A stretch of DNA of 64,000 bases from Archaeoglobaceae archaeon (lineage in GTDB: Archaea; Halobacteriota; Archaeoglobi; Archaeoglobales; Archaeoglobaceae). The notes below the pieces were generated by a model. It was not told the DNA's origin. It worked only from the letters and a program-made list of their open reading frames with translations, and did no database searches. The DNA is taken from NCBI GenBank assembly GCA_025058735.1, contig JANXDX010000020.1:29757-93756 (forward strand). Direction: 5' to 3'. The translations under genes were made by a program, and so were the position numbers. Shown here piece by piece: positions 27,768-36,091 of the stretch (the stretch's first letter is position 1; the number at the start of each line of letters is the position of its first letter).

Positions 27768-29372
27768 TTAAACTTCTTTCGTCAGTTCAACGCAGTACTT
27801 CTGCACTCTCTCTTCTTCCACTGGTTTCGTTAGTAGAGATACGATTACGAATACTATGAATCCAACTGGAATTACCCAGACTTGATGAGGTGTGATCAAG
27901 GCGTTTGGATTTGCAAAGAGTATATCGTTCAAGAAGAACCTTGCATGGTGACCTAAGATAAAGTAAGCTCTCATCCAAGCGATCATGCTGAGTATGAACA
28001 TGAATATCGCTGTAAACCACATTGCAGTTCTAGTAGCTCTCTTCCACCAAAGTCCCAATATTAACCCTGGTCCTATGGAACAGATTATGACTATGAAAGC
28101 CCAACCGCTTAGGTCTAGGACGAGAGCTGGAGGAGCAATAGATACTAAGAAGCTTACGAACAAGAATATGAATGCTATAAGTCTTCCATAGAATATCGGT
28201 CTTTCTTCAGCTTTCTTCCACTTCAAAAGCTTGACCATCCAGTCTCTTGCAATTACTGTATTAATTACTACAGCCCAACCTGCTGCAGTTGACATTGCAA
28301 TAGCTAGTCCACCTGCGCAGAGGATTCCTAGTATTACTGGATTTCCTAGGGCTTCAACTGCTGCAATCATTGAATAGTCAACGATCGTACCTATACCATA
28401 AGTTTTCTGGATCTGCGTAAGTACTGCCATGGCAGTCATGTTTCCTCCAGCAGCTACTGCAATTGGATGATGCTTCTCTATCATGTACTTTGCAGTTATA
28501 CCAATTATCTGCAACGAAACGTAGAAAGCTCCAGCGATTAAAGCGCACCAGAATATGCTTCTCCTAGCGCTCTTAAGATCCATCACAGTGAAGAACCTTA
28601 CAACTGTGTATGGCATTGTTGCAAATCCAAGATGCCATACGAAGTACCAGCAAATGATTGCAATCCAAGCTCCAGTGAATACGTGTGGTATCTCAGGGAA
28701 GTCTGCAGGAGTATTCCAGATCCTTGGATAAGATGCATGGGCTGCGTAGTATACTCCTTCAAGACCTCCAAGCTGCCAAACGATTGCTGCTGCAGCTATC
28801 ATTGCCGAAAATGACATTACTAGAGCTTGCATCGCTGCGTTCCAGCTAGTAGCGATCATACCTCCGTAGACTACGTAGAACATTGTTATGACGGTTCCAA
28901 TAGTCAGTGCTAAGAGGTATGGGATCTTCAATATTGCAACCATGAACAAAGCCATGCCCACCAGTGAGATTGTTATGTACAGGATCGTTCCCAATATCAG
29001 TACTATACCTATCCACCATCTCAACCTTTCATCGCCGTACCTATCAGCGTAGTAGTCTGCATAGCTTACTGGGGCGTATTTTCTTAATGCAACTGCAGTT
29101 AAAAGTGTAGCTAATGGCATTCCGCATATTATTGCTACCATCGCCCACCAGAAGGGATAACCTAGTAGAAATATGAAAGCTGGTAAACCTAGCATCGAAG
29201 CTGGGCTAAGATAAGTCGATTCTAAAGCTAAACCGTTAACAACCGATCCTATTCTTCTGCCAGCTACATAGTAGTCCATAGCCGACTTTAATCTTACCCT
29301 AGAATAGTAACCTATCAGGACTGTAGCTAACAAGTAAATAACTACTATAGCTACTACAATCGGATCTACCAC
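27768..29372 (-). CDS. Sodium:solute symporter (SSS family), probable monocarboxylate uptake
   Basis: A 534-aa membrane protein with about 13 predicted helices. SSS marks include the N-terminal helix, YYVAGRRIGSVVNGLALESTYLSPAS near residues 35-60 (the family GxR/SxxS region), YADYYADRYGD, FYVVYGGMIATSWNAAMQ and AIAMSTAAGWAVVINT. The R-x-I..N-x-L..S text fits the ActP/acetate-permease branch. It follows a small membrane protein gene by 5 bp. The setting among acyl-CoA synthetases suggests import of acetate, propionate or a related acid with Na+. Confidence 0.9.
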   Translation of the reverse strand: MVDPIVVAIVVIYLLATVLIGYYSRVRLKSAMDYYVAGRRIGSVVNGLALESTYLSPASMLGLPAFIFLLGYPFWWAMVAIICGMPLATLLTAVALRKYAPVSYADYYADRYGDERLRWWIGIVLILGTILYITISLVGMALFMVAILKIPYLLALTIGTVITMFYVVYGGMIATSWNAAMQALVMSFSAMIAAAAIVWQLGGLEGVYYAAHASYPRIWNTPADFPEIPHVFTGAWIAIICWYFVWHLGFATMPYTVVRFFTVMDLKSARRSIFWCALIAGAFYVSLQIIGITAKYMIEKHHPIAVAAGGNMTAMAVLTQIQKTYGIGTIVDYSMIAAVEALGNPVILGILCAGGLAIAMSTAAGWAVVINTVIARDWMVKLLKWKKAEERPIFYGRLIAFIFLFVSFLVSIAPPALVLDLSGWAFIVIICSIGPGLILGLWWKRATRTAMWFTAIFMFILSMIAWMRAYFILGHHARFFLNDILFANPNALITPHQVWVIPVGFIVFVIVSLLTKPVEEERVQKYCVELTKEV

Positions 29373-29377
29373 TTAAA

Positions 29378-29644
29378 TCACCCCTCCTTCTTAACTTCTT
29401 CAGCCTTTTTAGCTTCTCTAGCAGCAGCTTCTCTTGCTCTCTTTGCTTCTGCCCTTTCTGGGAAGAAGAAATACAGTGTTGCAATTATTACTGGAAGCAA
29501 GAAAGTACTGTAGATAGATGTGTACAATATGGGCAATGGAGCTATTTTGTTCATCTTAGCTACAGCTTCTAAGGTCCACCCTAGGACTGCTGATCCGTAC
29601 ATTATAATCAAACCTACCCAAAATACCTTCGGCGGCCAAGGCAT
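29378..29644 (-). CDS. Small two-helix membrane protein, symporter partner
   Basis: An 88-aa protein with two hydrophobic segments (about residues 8-27 and 38-60) and a charged Ala/Glu/Lys tail (ERAEAKRAREAAAREAKKAE) predicted helical in the cytoplasm. In bacteria, acetate-type SSS permeases often follow a small two-helix protein (DUF4212/DUF485); the size, topology and 5-bp spacing match that arrangement, but I do not recognise the sequence as one of those families. The gene start is preceded by GGTGATTAA. Confidence 0.75.
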   Translation of the reverse strand: MPWPPKVFWVGLIIMYGSAVLGWTLEAVAKMNKIAPLPILYTSIYSTFLLPVIIATLYFFFPERAEAKRAREAAAREAKKAEEVKKEG

Positions 29645-30259
29645 TTAATCACCATTATTAAATGCATTCTTCAATTATTTAAATTTTTCTTTTTTAAACA
29701 TATTTAAGATTTTCACATAAGTTGTAGTTTCGCTCACGCATTTAGAGCTTTTTAAATTTGACATGTTTACTTGTAATAAATTTTAATATTAAATAAAAAT
29801 TAATTAAGATTATAAATATATTAACAAAAAAGTTAAAAGCTATTGAAACTAATATGTAAGTTATGAAGAATTTCTTTTGAGACAGTACAGACCAATCGAC
29901 GCCCTTGGTTTTTAGCTGTAGAAGATATTTTTGGTTTATAGACTGCTATAAAATTATAATGAAAAAATTTGAGAAGAAATGGGAAGGAGAGGCAGAAATA
30001 AAAAAGAGATTTAAAAAGAAAAAAAAAGTCTTGAAGGCTTTGAAAAGCTATAAAATACTTTCCCTGGTGTAGAATTTTGAATACGAGTTTGAAAGATCTG
30101 GAAAAGTTCTAACGATCCGTGTAAAAAGCTACCTTCCACAAGTTGCAAGAATAAAGATGGTGAAAAAATTTTTCCTTGCAAAGAAATGTAAAAGAGTTTA
30201 AAGCTTTTGCAAAAGAAATAGATGAAAGAATTGACGTCAATGCAATTATACTTCTCCAG
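29645..30259. other. 615-bp AT-rich intergenic region
   Basis: The stretch next to the membrane protein (29645-29850) is very AT-rich and holds promoter-like sequence but no gene. The only coding-like part is the interrupted frame at 29959-30201, listed separately. Confidence 0.4.
29959..30201 (+). pseudogene. Interrupted 80-codon frame with one in-frame TAG
   Basis: From ATG 29959 a frame of 81 codons runs to TAA 30199-30201 with a single TAG at 30070-30072 (codon 38). Before the stop it is Lys/Glu-rich (MKKFEKKWEGEAEIKKRF); after it reads NFEYEFERSGKVLTIRVK and SYLPQVARIK, which looks like beta-structure. I do not recognise a family. Most likely a decayed gene; chance in AT-rich DNA is also possible. 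Confidence 0.3.
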
Positions 30260-30991
30260 TTACTTTTGTGAATAGAAATTTGAACTCAAAGAGTAAGAAA
30301 TTGTTTTCAAAATCTCTTCCCCCTCCTCTTTGCAACTCGCAGTAGTTATTACAAACAGTTGCTGGACAGTACTACCTTCTACGAGTAGAGCTCTTATGTT
30401 ACCGTTTTCATCGCACCTCGTGAGCTTGATCCTAACTCCTCCCCTTGAACTTTTTCCAGCTTCTATAACTCCTGGAACAACTTTTTTAACGTATGGATTT
30501 TCTGCGATCTTTAAAACTAATCTATAACCATCCTTACCCCCAATTATTGTAGAATGGTGGCCCATTATTTTATTTTCTGGTCTAATATTTACAGTTTCTA
30601 ACTTTCTCAAAACTTTCAACCTCTTTTCAAGTCTTTCGAAAAACACCTCTCTAGATTCGAAAAGATCGGTCGCAATTACATTAAAAGGAAAGGAGTTTTC
30701 AAGTTCATTTTTAATTTCATGGATCAAGGCTTCAGAGTTCGATGAAACGTAAACATCTTCAACCCTTCTTTCGTATATCTTATCTGCTAAAACCCCGTAC
30801 AAAATTTTGGCAGAATCTTCGTACCTTTTGAAAGTTAAAGTTTCACAAATTTCTCCAAAAAATTTGACAAAAACTTCGTCGTTTAAAACAAAAATACCGC
30901 AAGCATAAGCATTCTTTTTCCCACAGTTCAAACAAAAATGAGTTGGACTGCTTAATTCAAATCCACATTGACAAATCAATCGTTTAAGCAT
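30260..30991 (-). CDS. Zinc-ribbon archaeal protein of unknown function (possibly DUF2103-like)
   Basis: A 243-aa protein with an N-terminal zinc ribbon (CQCGFELSSPTHFCLNCGKK, residues 8-27) and a C-terminal domain with a conserved-looking MGHHSTIIGGKDGYRLV near 143-159 and KKVVPGVIEAGKSSRGG. The HHS/T plus glycine text is reminiscent of archaeal DUF2103 proteins, but I am not certain. It overlaps the riboflavin gene by 16 bp and shares its transcript, so a link to flavin metabolism is possible but unsupported. Confidence 0.7.
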   Translation of the reverse strand: MLKRLICQCGFELSSPTHFCLNCGKKNAYACGIFVLNDEVFVKFFGEICETLTFKRYEDSAKILYGVLADKIYERRVEDVYVSSNSEALIHEIKNELENSFPFNVIATDLFESREVFFERLEKRLKVLRKLETVNIRPENKIMGHHSTIIGGKDGYRLVLKIAENPYVKKVVPGVIEAGKSSRGGVRIKLTRCDENGNIRALLVEGSTVQQLFVITTASCKEEGEEILKTISYSLSSNFYSQK

Positions 30992-32064
30992 AACATATGA
31001 CCCATCTTCTCTTTTTTAGTTTTTAAATATTGGAAGTTTTCAACCGTAGGCTCGATCTCTATAGCTTCTCTAACAACTTCAAAACCAAACCTTTCAAGTT
31101 CCCTAATTTTTAAAGGATTGTTCGTAAGTAATCTAACTTTTTTGACTCCCAGATCCATCAATATTTGAGCGGCGATTCCATAACTTCTAAGATCTGGTGG
31201 AAATCCAAGTCTTATGTTCGCATCAACGGTATCTATTCCTTCTTCTTGAAGTTTATAAGCTATCAATTTACTTATCAATCCTATCCCCCTTCCTTCCTGT
31301 CCTCTCATGTATATCAGAACTCCTTTTCCTTCCCTTGCGATCATCTTCAAGGAATTTTCAAGCTGTTCTCCGCAATCGCATCTCAAGGAATGGAAAACAT
31401 CTCCGGTTAAACATTCGGAATGTATTCTTACGAGAACATCTTCTTCAAGATCTCCTAAAACTAAAGCTACGATTTCTCCTAAAGGAGTTCTGTAGCCAAA
31501 AGCTTTGAAAGTTCCGTAGAACTTTGTTGGAAGTGTTGCTTCAACGACTCTTTCAACGATCTTTTCATTCCTTATTCTGTGAACGATCAGTTCGTTTACA
31601 CTTATACTTTTGTAAGGCAGATCTCTTTTTCCGTTCATAAAAGCGTAAACTACTACAGGTTTTAATCCCGCCATCTTTACAACATCTATACAAGCTTCAG
31701 CTATCCCAGGCCTTTCTAGAACTCCCATTTCCTTTGTTTCTTCAACAAAGATCTTCCCAGGGAACTTTATATCTTTGAAATCAAAAGATCCGGTAGATAT
31801 TTTTTTTATAAGCTCAGCTCTCTTTTCCGCGGAAACTTCTTTCGAATCTATAGGTATCATTCCATTGTAGAACTTTAACTTGTTCAAACCTAGTTCTATT
31901 ATCTTTTTCCATGGCATAGCCAATCTTATCTCGTTACAATTTTTCATCATGAAATCTAAAACTTCAGCGTTTATCAGCTCCGCAGCGATAAAAAGAGCTT
32001 CAAAATCGTTATCGTAAACGATGACAGGTAAGCCCTTGCTGGCATCTCTTACGATCTCTTGCAT
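30976..32064 (-). CDS. ribA: GTP cyclohydrolase II with a degenerate DHBP synthase domain (RibBA-like)
   Basis: About 362 aa. The C-terminal half (from residue ~170) is a complete GTP cyclohydrolase II: zinc cysteines in SECLTGDVFHSLRCDCGEQL, the catalytic MRGQEGRGIGLISK and the LLTNNP segment. The N-terminal half has the size and fold pattern of DHBP synthase, but the acidic DxEDRENEGD loop reads DNDFEALFI and the zinc/magnesium His of GGHTEA reads ERPGIAEA. So the RibB activity is probably lost while RibA remains. I place the start at ATG 32064, about 23 nt after a TATA box and leaderless; the frame itself extends 15 codons further upstream. Confidence 0.88.
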   Translation of the reverse strand: MQEIVRDASKGLPVIVYDNDFEALFIAAELINAEVLDFMMKNCNEIRLAMPWKKIIELGLNKLKFYNGMIPIDSKEVSAEKRAELIKKISTGSFDFKDIKFPGKIFVEETKEMGVLERPGIAEACIDVVKMAGLKPVVVYAFMNGKRDLPYKSISVNELIVHRIRNEKIVERVVEATLPTKFYGTFKAFGYRTPLGEIVALVLGDLEEDVLVRIHSECLTGDVFHSLRCDCGEQLENSLKMIAREGKGVLIYMRGQEGRGIGLISKLIAYKLQEEGIDTVDANIRLGFPPDLRSYGIAAQILMDLGVKKVRLLTNNPLKIRELERFGFEVVREAIEIEPTVENFQYLKTKKEKMGHMLCLND

Positions 32065-32067
32065 ATA

Positions 32068-32089
32068 ACAGGTCCTGTACAGGTATATA
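32068..32089 (-). promoter_or_regulatory. ribA promoter with a palindromic operator candidate
   Basis: Plus-strand ACAGGTCCTGTACAGGT (32068-32084) contains two overlapping perfect palindromes (ACAGG-T-CCTGT and CCTGTACAGG) and directly abuts a TATATA element (32084-32089) whose distance to ATG 32064 is that of a leaderless gene. A protein bound here would cover the transcription start. In Archaea the riboflavin genes can be controlled by RbkR, so that is a reasonable but unproven candidate. Confidence 0.55.
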
Positions 32090-32161
32090 AGTTTTGAGAG
32101 ATTTCTCACTTATGTATTTTCAAATTAATTATAAATAAAAAATAAAATAATTTATAATAAA

Positions 32162-33472
32162 TTAAAAACGCAAATTCCTAGCTGCAACGATCACAGGATC
32201 CCATATCGGAGTTAAAGGTGGAGCATAACCTAGATCTGAGAAGAAAGCATCTTTAGCACTAAATCCAGCCTGAATCATGACTGATAAAGTGTTTATTCTC
32301 ATAGCAACTTCAGATCCAACCGCTTGTGCACCTAGCAATTTTCCTCTCTTATCTGCAACAACTTTCAGCCATATTCTTTTACCTCCAGGATAGTATGGAA
32401 CTCTAGTACTTGCTTCTATGAAAGTTGTTTTGACTTCGAAACCTTCAGCTTTAGCAGTTCTTTCACTTAATCCAGTAGAACCTATTTCAAGCTCGAAGAA
32501 CTTTGTAAACTGAGTTCCAAGTGTTCCCGGAAAATCCAAATTTCCTCCGACAGTATTTAATCCAGCTACGTATCCCATCTTATTAGCTGCAGGAGCAAGA
32601 GGTATCCAGGTAGGCTTCTTAGTTATGAAGTGAACAGTTTCTGCACAATCTCCTGCAGCGAATACATTTTCTAAACTAGTTCTCATTTTTGAATCTGTTT
32701 TAATAGCTCCAGTTTTCCCAATTTCACATCCTAAATCTTTAGCAAGTTCAACGTTTGGCCTGACACCAACTGCTATAAATACAAGGTCAGCTTTGTACTC
32801 ATTTTTATCTGTAACAACTTTTTCAACTTTATCTTTTCCTTCTATAGCTTGAAGTTTTTCGTTCAACTTTAGATCTACGTACTTCTCCATCTCCTTTCTA
32901 ACTACCTCCGAAACTTCTTTATCTAAATTCGTCAACGGTTGATCTAAAGCTTCTACAACTGTGACCTTCTTACCTCTAGCAGCACAAGCTTCAGCCATCT
33001 CAACTCCCAAGTAGCCAGCACCAACTATTAGAATTTTTTCAGCTTTTTCTAGAGATTCCAGAAGTTTTCTTGAAGTGGCAGGATGCCTAACTGTAAAAAC
33101 GTTCTCTAGATCGATCCCATCAACTTTTGGAACTTTTGGAAGAGCACCAGTAGCTACTATCAGTTTTTCCCATTCATAGTTTTTTTCTTCACCTTTTTCA
33201 AGAACTCTAACATAACCTTTACCAGCTTCAAGTACCTTAGCATTCGTGTGCAGATCTATACCTCTCTTCTCCCTAAAAAACTCTGGTTTGTAGTACATAA
33301 GATCATAAACACTCTTCACAATCCCTTCCATCAAGTAAGGTATTCCGCAGGGCGCATGGCTTACAAAATCTGTCTCTTCAAAAACAGTTACATTCCAGTC
33401 CTGTTTTAATGCTTTTATTCTAGAAGCTGCAGTCATTCCAGCTGCTCCTCCACCGATCACAACAACTTTCAT
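32162..33472 (-). CDS. FAD-dependent pyridine nucleotide-disulfide oxidoreductase (NADH oxidase/CoA-disulfide reductase type)
   Basis: A 436-aa flavoprotein. FAD-binding GGGAAGMTAASRIK opens the chain; the single redox-active Cys is in HAPCGIPYLMEG (about residue 42), and a second Rossmann motif is ILIVGAGYLGVEMAEACAARG near 150. FAD contacts FAAGDCAETVHFITKK and the C-terminal dimer domain follow. Single-Cys members include CoA-disulfide reductases, NADH oxidases and NAD(P)H-sulfur reductases of sulfate- and sulfur-reducing archaea. Monocistronic. Confidence 0.92.
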   Translation of the reverse strand: MKVVVIGGGAAGMTAASRIKALKQDWNVTVFEETDFVSHAPCGIPYLMEGIVKSVYDLMYYKPEFFREKRGIDLHTNAKVLEAGKGYVRVLEKGEEKNYEWEKLIVATGALPKVPKVDGIDLENVFTVRHPATSRKLLESLEKAEKILIVGAGYLGVEMAEACAARGKKVTVVEALDQPLTNLDKEVSEVVRKEMEKYVDLKLNEKLQAIEGKDKVEKVVTDKNEYKADLVFIAVGVRPNVELAKDLGCEIGKTGAIKTDSKMRTSLENVFAAGDCAETVHFITKKPTWIPLAPAANKMGYVAGLNTVGGNLDFPGTLGTQFTKFFELEIGSTGLSERTAKAEGFEVKTTFIEASTRVPYYPGGKRIWLKVVADKRGKLLGAQAVGSEVAMRINTLSVMIQAGFSAKDAFFSDLGYAPPLTPIWDPVIVAARNLRF

Positions 33473-33568
33473 AGCTCTGTTTTGTCTTTATTGTATATTA
33501 ATTTTTCTTTTGATTTAATATTAATTCTATTATTAGAAAATAATAATTTTATAATAAAATAATATAAA

Positions 33569-34115
33569 TTACTTTTTTAGATGTTTGTAAGCAACCGTAA
33601 GCGCAACTCCAGTGTAAGTTGTTATTACCAAGATGATGAAGCAGATCCCATCAGTCCAAGGATAAATCTTACGGGAAAAGAAGAACTATCAAGAACAAAA
33701 TCACACTTCCCAAGTTAGACCTTACGATTTATACTCCTCACTTTCTACAGCATCTGCATTTTCGATTATCACGTTTATAGTAAAAGCAACGAAAAGAAGT
33801 CATTTAAGGCTGGAAACAAAATCAATCCTAATAGTTCCTAAATATCAATACTGCAGCTACAGAGAGGTTACCTACCTTTCCAACTGCAGCACTAATTTAG
33901 TATGATGTTCGTCGTGTGAACTAAAGTTACTTACGAAGACTAGAAGTGCTGCTGCTAAAGACAAAAGTAAAATCGTAGGTTGAGCTAAGTAAAGAGTTAC
34001 TTCTAAACCTAGAGTAGCAAATATCAGGCTAAAAGCAAATGGTATGTTAGAATGAAGATGGATTTTCTCTTATTATGTTAGCAGATTTTTTCAAAATTGC
34101 TCCAACTTCTAGCAT
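33569..34115 (-). pseudogene. Decayed gene for a multi-helix membrane protein
   Basis: The minus strand starts MLEVGAILKKSANIIRENPS at ATG 34115 and hits a TAA a few codons later, but the next frame continues with coherent membrane segments (NIPFAFSLIFATLGLEVTLY, QPTILLLSLAAALLVFV). It ends in a last helix (DGICFIILVITTYTGVALTV) with a Lys-rich tail and TAA at 33569. The middle (33660-33900) is scrambled by stops and frame changes. The opening resembles small archaeal membrane proteins beginning with a kinked amphipathic helix before TM1. The rest of the 33473-34232 gap carries no other gene. Confidence 0.65.
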
Positions 34116-34232
34116 TTTTAGTTGTCGATGAACTGTAAATTACTTTTATAGACAAAAACCTTAAAATCTGTTGCAAAAGCTTTCCCACATTCATTAAAAG
34201 TTTTATCTTGAGTGTAAGAGGGAGTGGTATCG

Positions 34233-34988
34233 ATGGAGTACTATATATGCATAATATGTATAGCTCTGTATACCTTAATTCCCGTCTCTACCACGATCCT
34301 TGGTTCTGCCTTTGTACTGTTCAAGAGCAGAGTTGAAGAAAAGTTAATCGATACCAACATGGGTTTTGCCATAGGGCTTATGATCTACATTTCTTTCATC
34401 GATCTTCTCATGCCCTCTATCGAAATCAGCAATACTTTGTCTTTTATAGGATTTGCAGCTGGTTTTGCTTTTATCAAGCTGTTGGACATCTTTACTCCCC
34501 ACATACATACGATTGGTAGCAATGCTGATTTTAAAACAAAAAATGGTAAAACTATTCTAATAGCTTTAGCCATAGCTATACACAACATTCCCGAAGGTTT
34601 TGCTCTAGGATCTTCGATCGTGTACGATCTTGAAAGTGGATTTAGAGTTAGCCTTTCTATAGCTGTTCAAGACTTTCCAGAAGGGTTTGCAGTAGCCCTT
34701 TCTGTATATACAATAACTGGGAGTCGTTTGAAGGGTTTTGCAATAGGTACTGCTAGTGCTTTTGTAGAATATGTTTCAGCATTCGTAGCTTTGATAAGCT
34801 TCATAGACATCTACACGTTCCTACCACTTCTACTGGCAATTTCGGCAAGTGCTATGATATATGTAGCTGTACATGAAATTGCTCCTAAAATTTTTGGACA
34901 TGAGCACGACGAGTATTCAACTTTGGGACTTTTTCTAGGTTTGTCTGCAGGTTTACTGCTTGAGTTTGTAGAGATTAAAATTTATTAA
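34233..34988 (+). CDS. ZIP-family divalent metal transporter
   Basis: About 251 aa with eight predicted helices. The helix-IV metal site is AIAIHNIPEGFA near residue 120; in helix V the usual HEIPEG reads QDFPEGFAVALS, so one metal-ligating His is replaced by Gln. A His-rich loop (FTPHIHT) and a C-terminal KIFGHEHDEYS sit on the metal side. It imports Zn2+ or Fe2+ across the membrane. I choose ATG 34233, with GGAGTGG just upstream, over the GTG at 34224. Confidence 0.85.
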   Translation: MEYYICIICIALYTLIPVSTTILGSAFVLFKSRVEEKLIDTNMGFAIGLMIYISFIDLLMPSIEISNTLSFIGFAAGFAFIKLLDIFTPHIHTIGSNADFKTKNGKTILIALAIAIHNIPEGFALGSSIVYDLESGFRVSLSIAVQDFPEGFAVALSVYTITGSRLKGFAIGTASAFVEYVSAFVALISFIDIYTFLPLLLAISASAMIYVAVHEIAPKIFGHEHDEYSTLGLFLGLSAGLLLEFVEIKIY

Positions 34989-35108
34989 CTTTTATTAATT
35001 ATTTATTTTACTTATTAAAAAATTTATAATATTTTTTAGAAAAAGAATTTTAAAAAGTTTTTCTTAGATTGAGAAAGTAAAAAATAAATATATAATTAAA
35101 AAGAGCCA

Positions 35109-35181
35109 AGCCGCCGGCGGGGTTTGAACCCGCGACCTGGTGATTACAAGTCACCCGCTCCTCCAGCTGAGCCACGGCGGC
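35109..35181 (-). tRNA. tRNA-Thr (anticodon TGT)
   Basis: The minus strand folds as a full cloverleaf: acceptor GCCGCCG paired with CGGCGGC, D arm with GCTCAGCTGGAGGAGC, anticodon stem GGTGA/TCACC with loop CTTGTAA (anticodon TGT), and T arm with GGTTCAAACC. Discriminator T. No encoded CCA and no intron. Confidence 0.95.
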
Positions 35182-36091
35182 TTAGCTATTTTTGTTCTCA
35201 AGATTAATAAGTTTTTGCATTGTTTAAATGAATTATTTAATTTAATAAAATTAATTAATTTATTATTTATATATTTATATTTAATAATAACAGAATAGAT
35301 ATAGTTTTTCTTTATTCTAAGACATCTCAAACTTTTTAACTTGTTTCTTTATTTAAAATTATTTATTTATAAATTATATTAATATAATAATATTTAAAAA
35401 TTAAGAATATATGAGAACAACAATTTCGTAAGACCTGAAATCGAGCCTAATACAGCAAACACCATTTCTATCATTATAGTTACTCCTTTTAGGAGGCAAT
35501 TTATTCAATGCTAAGTGAAGAATTAAGAGCTTTCTTCACAAGTAAGATTTTATGATTAATTTTTAACTTTTCTAGTTTGTTAAGTTTCAAAAGTGTCTAT
35601 AAAGGTTTTGAAACTGTTGATATTTACAAGAACTAGAAACCTAACACTTGTTTTTTTTTAAACTAAAAGTTTGAAACTTACTGATAAATTAGTAATACCA
35701 CTGAATGCGATTGTTGTAAAAGGTATAACATTATTTGAGATGCTTAAGAGATCTTGGTCTAAAGAGTTGACAGTATGTCGAGAAGCATAACCATTTGCTG
35801 CAGAAGAGGTAACAAGTTCAGAGAAGATAAACAGTAACATTCAAATCCCTAAGGTTAATTCAAAGTTAACAGTATGAACTTTATGTCAAAAACTAACACA
35901 ACTCAGCTCTACATTAATTGTTGCGTACTCATACAGTTTTGCAGGCTACGTACTATTAGTTGCTGGGGAAAGTTGTACGATACTGAACATCTCATGCTAA
36001 CATGAGTTCTAAAAATAGGGAAAGGATGATGAATTCAGTAATTTACTTATTAGTAAAATTATTATAAAAAATAATTATTATGAAATATTCT
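35182..36091. other. 910-bp AT-rich region without a convincing gene
   Basis: Between tRNA-Thr and the membrane protein gene. It holds a 26-codon hydrophobic ORF (listed at 35394-35474) and several scattered open fragments on the minus strand (for example 35658-35840) that break at stops and match no family I know. It reads like decayed coding sequence. Confidence 0.45.
35394..35474 (-). CDS. Possible 26-aa hydrophobic peptide
   Basis: ATG 35474 opens a 26-codon frame (MIEMVFAVLGSISGLTKLLF at the start) ending TAA. A strong AAAAGGAG lies 8 nt upstream, itself inside a short CTCC-TAAAA-GGAG hairpin. The composition could form one membrane helix. It may be a true small protein, the start of a lost gene, or chance. 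Confidence 0.25.
   Translation of the reverse strand: MIEMVFAVLGSISGLTKLLFSYILNF

Noticed and set aside
31197..31508. 103-aa plus-strand frame inside ribA
   Set aside because: Shadow of the GTP cyclohydrolase II gene; no start signal and low-complexity Leu/Ser content.
35658..35840. 60-aa minus-strand frame in the tRNA-bounded gap
   Set aside because: No ribosome site, no recognisable motif, flanked by stops; at best a relic.
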